Assembly (NCBI GenBank): GCA_946414115.1
Contig: CAMKNF010000078.1
Location: forward strand, 1-8,759
Reading direction: 5' to 3'
Length of the DNA: 8,759 nt
Source of the DNA: an uncultured Ruminococcus sp.
Lineage (GTDB): Bacteria; Bacillota; Clostridia; Oscillospirales; Acutalibacteraceae
Shown: positions 5,662 to 8,759 of the stretch, one piece after another
How positions within the stretch are numbered: position 1 is the stretch's first letter
Layout of the letters: the number at the start of each line of letters is the position of its first letter
Notes under the pieces: generated by a model
What the model saw: the letters and a program-made list of their open reading frames with translations, nothing else
Told to the model about the DNA's origin: nothing
Databases searched by the model: none
Position numbers and translations under genes: made by a program

Positions 5662-7697
5662 GGCTGATGAATGCGGAATTTAAAAAGCTGTTTATAAGTA
5701 ACAAAATGCTGTTGCTTTTTGTTGCGGTAATAATTCTCTCGTTATTTACTCAGCTTGGTGCAAATGTCTACCCTGTTTTCAGCGATGAAAGCAATCAGCA
5801 ATTTTACAAAAGCTTTATGGAAAATCTCAGCGGCGAATACACAGATGAAAAAGGGCAGCTCGTTGCGGATTTGCAGGCTGAATACAACAGCATAAGCAAT
5901 TCTTTTTCACAGCTTGAAAAAGAGTATTCGGAAGGTAAAAATACGTCCGAGGAATATATGAAAAGGCTTTCCGAACTGAGCGAATTATCATCGCAGGGAA
6001 ATGTGGTTGAATATCTCGCCTCCTGCGATAAATACGTCAGAGAAGATACCGTAAATCACTATTATGTTGATTATACAGGCTGGGGACAGCTTTTTCAGAC
6101 CTACGGATTTGATTTCTTACTGTTGATATTTACACTGATTATTTCAGTGGTTTCAATTTCAGTTGAGCAGAATTCGGATATGACAACGATAAACTCCGTC
6201 AGCGTAAAAGGGAGAAGAACACTCGGCAAAAGTAAGGTGGTTGTTGTGCTCTGCTCGGTTGCAGTTGTAACTGTTATTGTCGGAATAATTCATTACGTTG
6301 TCTATGCTTCAAAGTATAACCTTGTCGGATTTGACTATCCCTTGCAGAGTGTCAAAAGTTTTTCGGGAGCAACAAAAAACCTGACTCTCGGTCAGGCTTA
6401 CATAGCTTTGGTTCTTACTAAAATTGTCGGTTACTGCTCGTTTTCTGCGTTTGCAATGTTTTTTGCGGTGCTGTTTAAAAAGGCTGTTCCTGCAATGACC
6501 TTTTCGCTTGCTACAGTTTTAGTGCCTATGTATATTCTGAACTCCTCAACAGAGGGACAACTGCGTTATCTTCTTCCTTTGCCTGTCGGTGCGATGATGT
6601 CAACAGGATACATAAGTGGTACGCAGAAAATGGACATAGGTAAAGAGTATATTTTCAGAGAGGTTACAACGCCGCAGATGATTACCGTGTTTTCAATTCT
6701 TATTATAGTTTCATTTCTGATGCTTGCATTTACGTCACACAGACTTTCGGGTAAGAGATTTTACGTTCCTCGCTTAAAAAAGCCTATGTTAGCAGTGTTG
6801 TCTGCCGTAATGATTTTTTCATTGTGTTCCTGTTCGTCAGGAGTCAATTTTGAAGGAGCGTCCGATAATTATATTATCATAGCCGACACTAATCTGATTT
6901 ACTCAAAGTCGGAAAAAATGATAATAAGCGTTGACGAGCTTCCCACGGATACTCCGAATACGGTGGGATTTATCAGCGGAGATACGGCGGTTATCAAAAA
7001 CAAAAATACCGTAAGCCTGCTTGATTTGAAAACTTTTGAAAAAAGAGAAATTGCCGTTCTCGGCAAAAACTATGAGCTTGACGGATTTCTCGGAATGGAG
7101 GATTTAGTACCGAGCCTTTCGGGAATGTCAATTGATTTGACTGCACAGAATCTTGAAAATCTTGTCGGAGGGTATGAAAATTATCTTTATTTTTCTTCAA
7201 GAAACGGAATTACAAGCTACAATGTTTCAGACGGCACGTCAGAAAAGCTGATTGACGGAAAAAGTATATTGAATTTTCAGACTATAAACGGAAATGCATT
7301 TTATATAAATTCGGGCAAGCTAATGAAAATGAATCTGCAAAGTAAAAAAGAGGAGCTGTTAAGTGAGAATAATACAGAAGCTTTTGCTGTCGGCAATGAA
7401 GATATTTACTATATTAATCTGATTGATAACGGCTATGTTTATTCCCTCAATGACGACAAAGCGGTATTTGAAAAGCCGTGCAGTTCAATTTGCTTTAACG
7501 GAAGCACTCTTGTATGCGTTACGGACGAAGGAGTATATCTTGTCGGCGAAAAGGGTGCAAAGAAGATAAAGGAAACCGCCAATGAAATCTTCATTTCGGC
7601 AGACGAGGAAATTATCTATTTTTTGGATAATTCCGAAACTGCGGTTTTGAATGCTTATGATTATAACGGAAATTATTTTTCAATAAAAAATACTTAG
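5658..7697 (+). CDS. ABC-2 type permease fused to a lipoprotein-like, propeller-like extracellular domain
   Basis: This 679-residue protein has two parts. Residues 1-362 form a permease like the preceding one: helix 1 (about 17-32), external loop (33-150) with a charged helical stretch (62-112), then helices at about 151-168, 194-215, 247-272, 276-294 and 339-358. A basic cytoplasmic-looking linker (360-376) leads to a seventh hydrophobic segment (377-391) ending in LCSC, a lipobox-like motif with Cys392. Residues 393-679 are soluble and contain about seven short repeats rich in Y/I-Y-x-x-x near 403, 441, 507, 545, 581, 616 and 650, resembling DUF5050/beta-propeller blades. Topology is consistent: the basic linker inside, helix 7 crossing outward, repeats outside. 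The start overlaps the previous stop (ATGA), with AAGGAG (5643-5648) upstream. The frame is unbroken across the junction and no ribosome binding site precedes the internal Met codons, so one fused product is most likely. Fold and role are inferred. Confidence 0.85.
   Translation: MRLMNAEFKKLFISNKMLLLFVAVIILSLFTQLGANVYPVFSDESNQQFYKSFMENLSGEYTDEKGQLVADLQAEYNSISNSFSQLEKEYSEGKNTSEEYMKRLSELSELSSQGNVVEYLASCDKYVREDTVNHYYVDYTGWGQLFQTYGFDFLLLIFTLIISVVSISVEQNSDMTTINSVSVKGRRTLGKSKVVVVLCSVAVVTVIVGIIHYVVYASKYNLVGFDYPLQSVKSFSGATKNLTLGQAYIALVLTKIVGYCSFSAFAMFFAVLFKKAVPAMTFSLATVLVPMYILNSSTEGQLRYLLPLPVGAMMSTGYISGTQKMDIGKEYIFREVTTPQMITVFSILIIVSFLMLAFTSHRLSGKRFYVPRLKKPMLAVLSAVMIFSLCSCSSGVNFEGASDNYIIIADTNLIYSKSEKMIISVDELPTDTPNTVGFISGDTAVIKNKNTVSLLDLKTFEKREIAVLGKNYELDGFLGMEDLVPSLSGMSIDLTAQNLENLVGGYENYLYFSSRNGITSYNVSDGTSEKLIDGKSILNFQTINGNAFYINSGKLMKMNLQSKKEELLSENNTEAFAVGNEDIYYINLIDNGYVYSLNDDKAVFEKPCSSICFNGSTLVCVTDEGVYLVGEKGAKKIKETANEIFISADEEIIYFLDNSETAVLNAYDYNGNYFSIKNT
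6774..7694 (+). other. Fused C-terminal module: lipoprotein-like signal plus repeat domain
   Basis: This marks the second half of the permease gene. It begins with LKKP and a hydrophobic run, reaches the lipobox-like cysteine at codon 6831-6833, and then encodes the repeat domain. Taken alone it would read as a complete bacterial lipoprotein (basic start, hydrophobic core, lipobox, Ser-rich linker, globular domain), which suggests an ancestral separate gene joined to the permease. Whether signal peptidase II cuts an internal segment like this is unknown. Confidence 0.6.
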
Positions 7698-7733
7698 CTT
7701 ATAATAATTTGATTCTGATATATCATTTCAATT

Positions 7734-7776
7734 GAAGGGGCTGTCACAGATTTTACTAATTTGTGACAGCCCCTTT
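7734..7776. terminator. Strong hairpin, probable (bidirectional-looking) terminator
   Basis: A perfect 14-bp stem pairs 7735-7748 (AAGGGGCTGTCACA) with 7762-7775. It extends inward through a G-U and three A-U pairs to about 18 bp around a 5-nt loop (7753-7757), and outward by a G-U pair. It sits 37 nt after the permease stop and before the sigma gene. The T-run after the right arm is only three bases, so it is not a textbook intrinsic terminator; the AA before the left arm gives a similarly short tract on the other strand. It could instead stabilise the 3' end or be a copy of a dispersed palindromic repeat. Confidence 0.65.
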
Positions 7777-7868
7777 GAATAATGACTACAGCATATTTTG
7801 AAAATTTGTGATTTGACAAATGAATTTCTAAATACGTTCACTGATAAAAGTATAAAATTGTATATATT

Positions 7869-7898
7869 TTGACAAAAATCTTATATAATAGGTATGAA
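7869..7898 (+). promoter_or_regulatory. Predicted promoter for the ECF sigma operon
   Basis: A perfect TTGACA (7869-7874) is followed after 18 nt by TATGAA (7893-7898), placing the transcript start near 7905 and leaving a leader of about 30 nt. A perfect TATAAT (7884-7889) also lies here but only 9 nt after the TTGACA, so the two cannot work together; that -10 would have to use the poor TATATA at 7861-7866. The TTGACA sits within a 9-bp direct repeat, TTTGACAAA, at 7812-7820 and 7868-7876. Confidence 0.45.
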
Positions 7899-7937
7899 AA
7901 CACCTTACTTATTCGTCTGTATATAAAGGGGGTAATT

Positions 7938-8438
7938 ATGAGAGATAAGAACAAAACGCTTTTGTTTGAGCAAATATATCTTGAATACAAGGACAATATT
8001 CTGAAAATATCTATGATGTATCTAAAGGATTATCACCTTGCAGAGGATGCCGCACAGGAAACCTTTTGCAGGGTTCTTGATAAGCTACATACCCTAAAGG
8101 ATGTAACCAATATAAAGCCTTGGATAACTAAAATTGCAGTGAATATTTGCAAGGACAAGCTTAAGAAAAAATCGCATACGGAAGTTGTAACCGACTATGA
8201 TAATTTTAACAGCCCTGTAAATATAGCAGAAAAGCTTGATAGCAGAATTACCGTTTTTCAGGCATTACAAACACTTCCTATTGAACTGCGTGAAGTCATA
8301 ATCCTGTATTATTATCAGGAAATTACACAGAATGAAATTGCGAAAATTCTAAAGGTTCCCGAAACTACAGTTGCTTACAGACTGCGGTCGGCAAAATCAA
8401 AGCTTAAAGATTATTTAAGGGAGGGTTACGATGAATAA
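7938..8438 (+). CDS. ECF-type RNA polymerase sigma factor
   Basis: This 166-residue protein would redirect RNA polymerase to a small stress regulon. Region 2 (about 10-78) contains DYHLAEDAAQETF, the hallmark -10-recognition and core-binding helix, followed by PWITKIAVNICKDKLKKK. Region 4 (about 105-160) has LPIELREVIILYYYQ and a helix-turn-helix (129-152; EIAKILKVPETTVAYRL) for the -35 element. Region 3 is absent, as expected for ECF factors, and the length is typical. The ATG at 7938 is chosen because AAAGGGGGT (7926-7934 region) lies just upstream. The frame stays open back to a TTG at 7869, but that codon is the candidate -35 box. The last 8 nt overlap the next gene, which is probably its anti-sigma partner. 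Which ECF subgroup it belongs to cannot be settled by eye. Confidence 0.95.
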   Translation: MRDKNKTLLFEQIYLEYKDNILKISMMYLKDYHLAEDAAQETFCRVLDKLHTLKDVTNIKPWITKIAVNICKDKLKKKSHTEVVTDYDNFNSPVNIAEKLDSRITVFQALQTLPIELREVIILYYYQEITQNEIAKILKVPETTVAYRLRSAKSKLKDYLREGYDE

Positions 8439-8759
8439 TATAAAAGAATTGCTTGATAAAGAACTTGAAAATGTGACGTTGAATTTCAGCATTACGGAAA
8501 TTGAAAAGAAGCATAAAGAGAAAAAGCGAATCAAAGCATACAAAATCTCTCTATCTTCGCTGAGTATAGTTTTAATACTTTTCCTTTCTTTCAATCTGAT
8601 AAGCAGTTATATGTTTGATAATCCTGTTCCTTTAGGTTTTTCATTGACTGCATACGCACTTGAGGATTCTTCAAATGCTAAAGAAATAAGTGCTGTAAAA
8701 ACAGCAATCTCCGTGAAAACAAAGGGCGTGGACAAACAACTCGTTACCAATTACTATAC
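8431..8759 (+). CDS. Putative membrane anti-sigma factor (3' end outside window)
   Basis: The frame is open to the window end, giving 109 residues of an incomplete protein. Residues 1-37 are charged and probably cytoplasmic, followed by one membrane helix (about 38-58), then an external part starting YMFDNPVPLGFSLTAYALE. It overlaps the sigma gene by 8 nt and has AAGGGAGGG (8417-8425) placed 5 nt before the ATG, so translation is probably coupled. The role is inferred from position and topology: a short inside segment could hold the sigma factor and the outside part could sense a signal. It has no cysteine and lacks the HxxxCxxC zinc motif of ZAS anti-sigma factors. An RsiV/DUF4179-like class is possible but not shown. 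It could also be a sigma-associated surface protein of another kind. Confidence 0.7.
   Translation, partial: MNNIKELLDKELENVTLNFSITEIEKKHKEKKRIKAYKISLSSLSIVLILFLSFNLISSYMFDNPVPLGFSLTAYALEDSSNAKEISAVKTAISVKTKGVDKQLVTNYY

Noticed and set aside
6786..7697. A separate lipoprotein gene starting at an internal ATG (6786 or 6810)
   Set aside because: No Shine-Dalgarno sequence precedes either ATG and the permease frame runs straight through. Kept as a fused domain, although independent translation cannot be strictly excluded.
7895..7918. An ECF-type autoregulatory promoter (TGAAAAC with CGTCT downstream)
   Set aside because: The spacer is only 12 nt, against about 16-17 in known SigW/SigV-type promoters, and the transcript would start on top of the ribosome binding site.
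7869..7937. An upstream TTG start for the sigma factor
   Set aside because: The TTG is part of a consensus -35 box, no ribosome binding site precedes it, and the added residues fall outside the ECF fold. The ATG at 7938 has a strong AAAGGGGGT upstream.

Overview
The first 40 bases are not genomic. They match the 3' part of the Illumina TruSeq universal (P5-side) adapter, so bacterial sequence starts at about position 41 and the window's left edge is a sequencing or assembly edge. The rest is AT-rich bacterial DNA with strong AGGAGG-type ribosome binding sites, overlapping stop/start codons and standard codon use. Protein style (OmpR/VanS-like two-component pair, ABC-2 exporters, Cys-type lipoproteins, small ECF sigma with a one-helix membrane partner) points to a low-GC Gram-positive, most likely a gut clostridium of the Ruminococcus/Oscillospiraceae kind. 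The taxon is inference; no marker gene is present.

Layout. Minus strand, 124-2360: a response regulator followed by a sensor histidine kinase, overlapping by 4 nt. A 144-bp divergent intergenic region (2361-2504) holds a good promoter for the regulator and a weaker candidate for the other direction, plus three copies of ACAGTAA. Plus strand, 2505-7697: a four-gene operon (lipoprotein, ABC ATPase, ABC-2 type permease, second permease) with each junction overlapping or touching. The second permease continues in frame into a lipoprotein-like signal with its own lipobox and a roughly 290-residue repeat domain that looks like a beta-propeller. A strong hairpin (7734-7776) closes the operon. Plus strand, 7938-8759: an ECF sigma factor overlapping the start of a single-pass membrane protein, probably its anti-sigma factor, cut off by the window end.

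How the genes may work together (inference). A divergently transcribed two-component system next to a lipoprotein/ATPase/two-permease operon is the usual layout of envelope-stress or peptide-antibiotic response transporters (LanFEG/Bcr-like in gene order). The kinase would sense an extracellular cue through a large unrecognised sensor domain, the regulator would act in the divergent promoter region, and the transporter would expel or remove a membrane-active substrate, aided by two surface-exposed modules: the free lipoprotein and the propeller attached to the second permease. The substrate cannot be read from this sequence and no bacteriocin precursor or modification gene is present. The sigma/anti-sigma pair appears to be a separate transcription unit.
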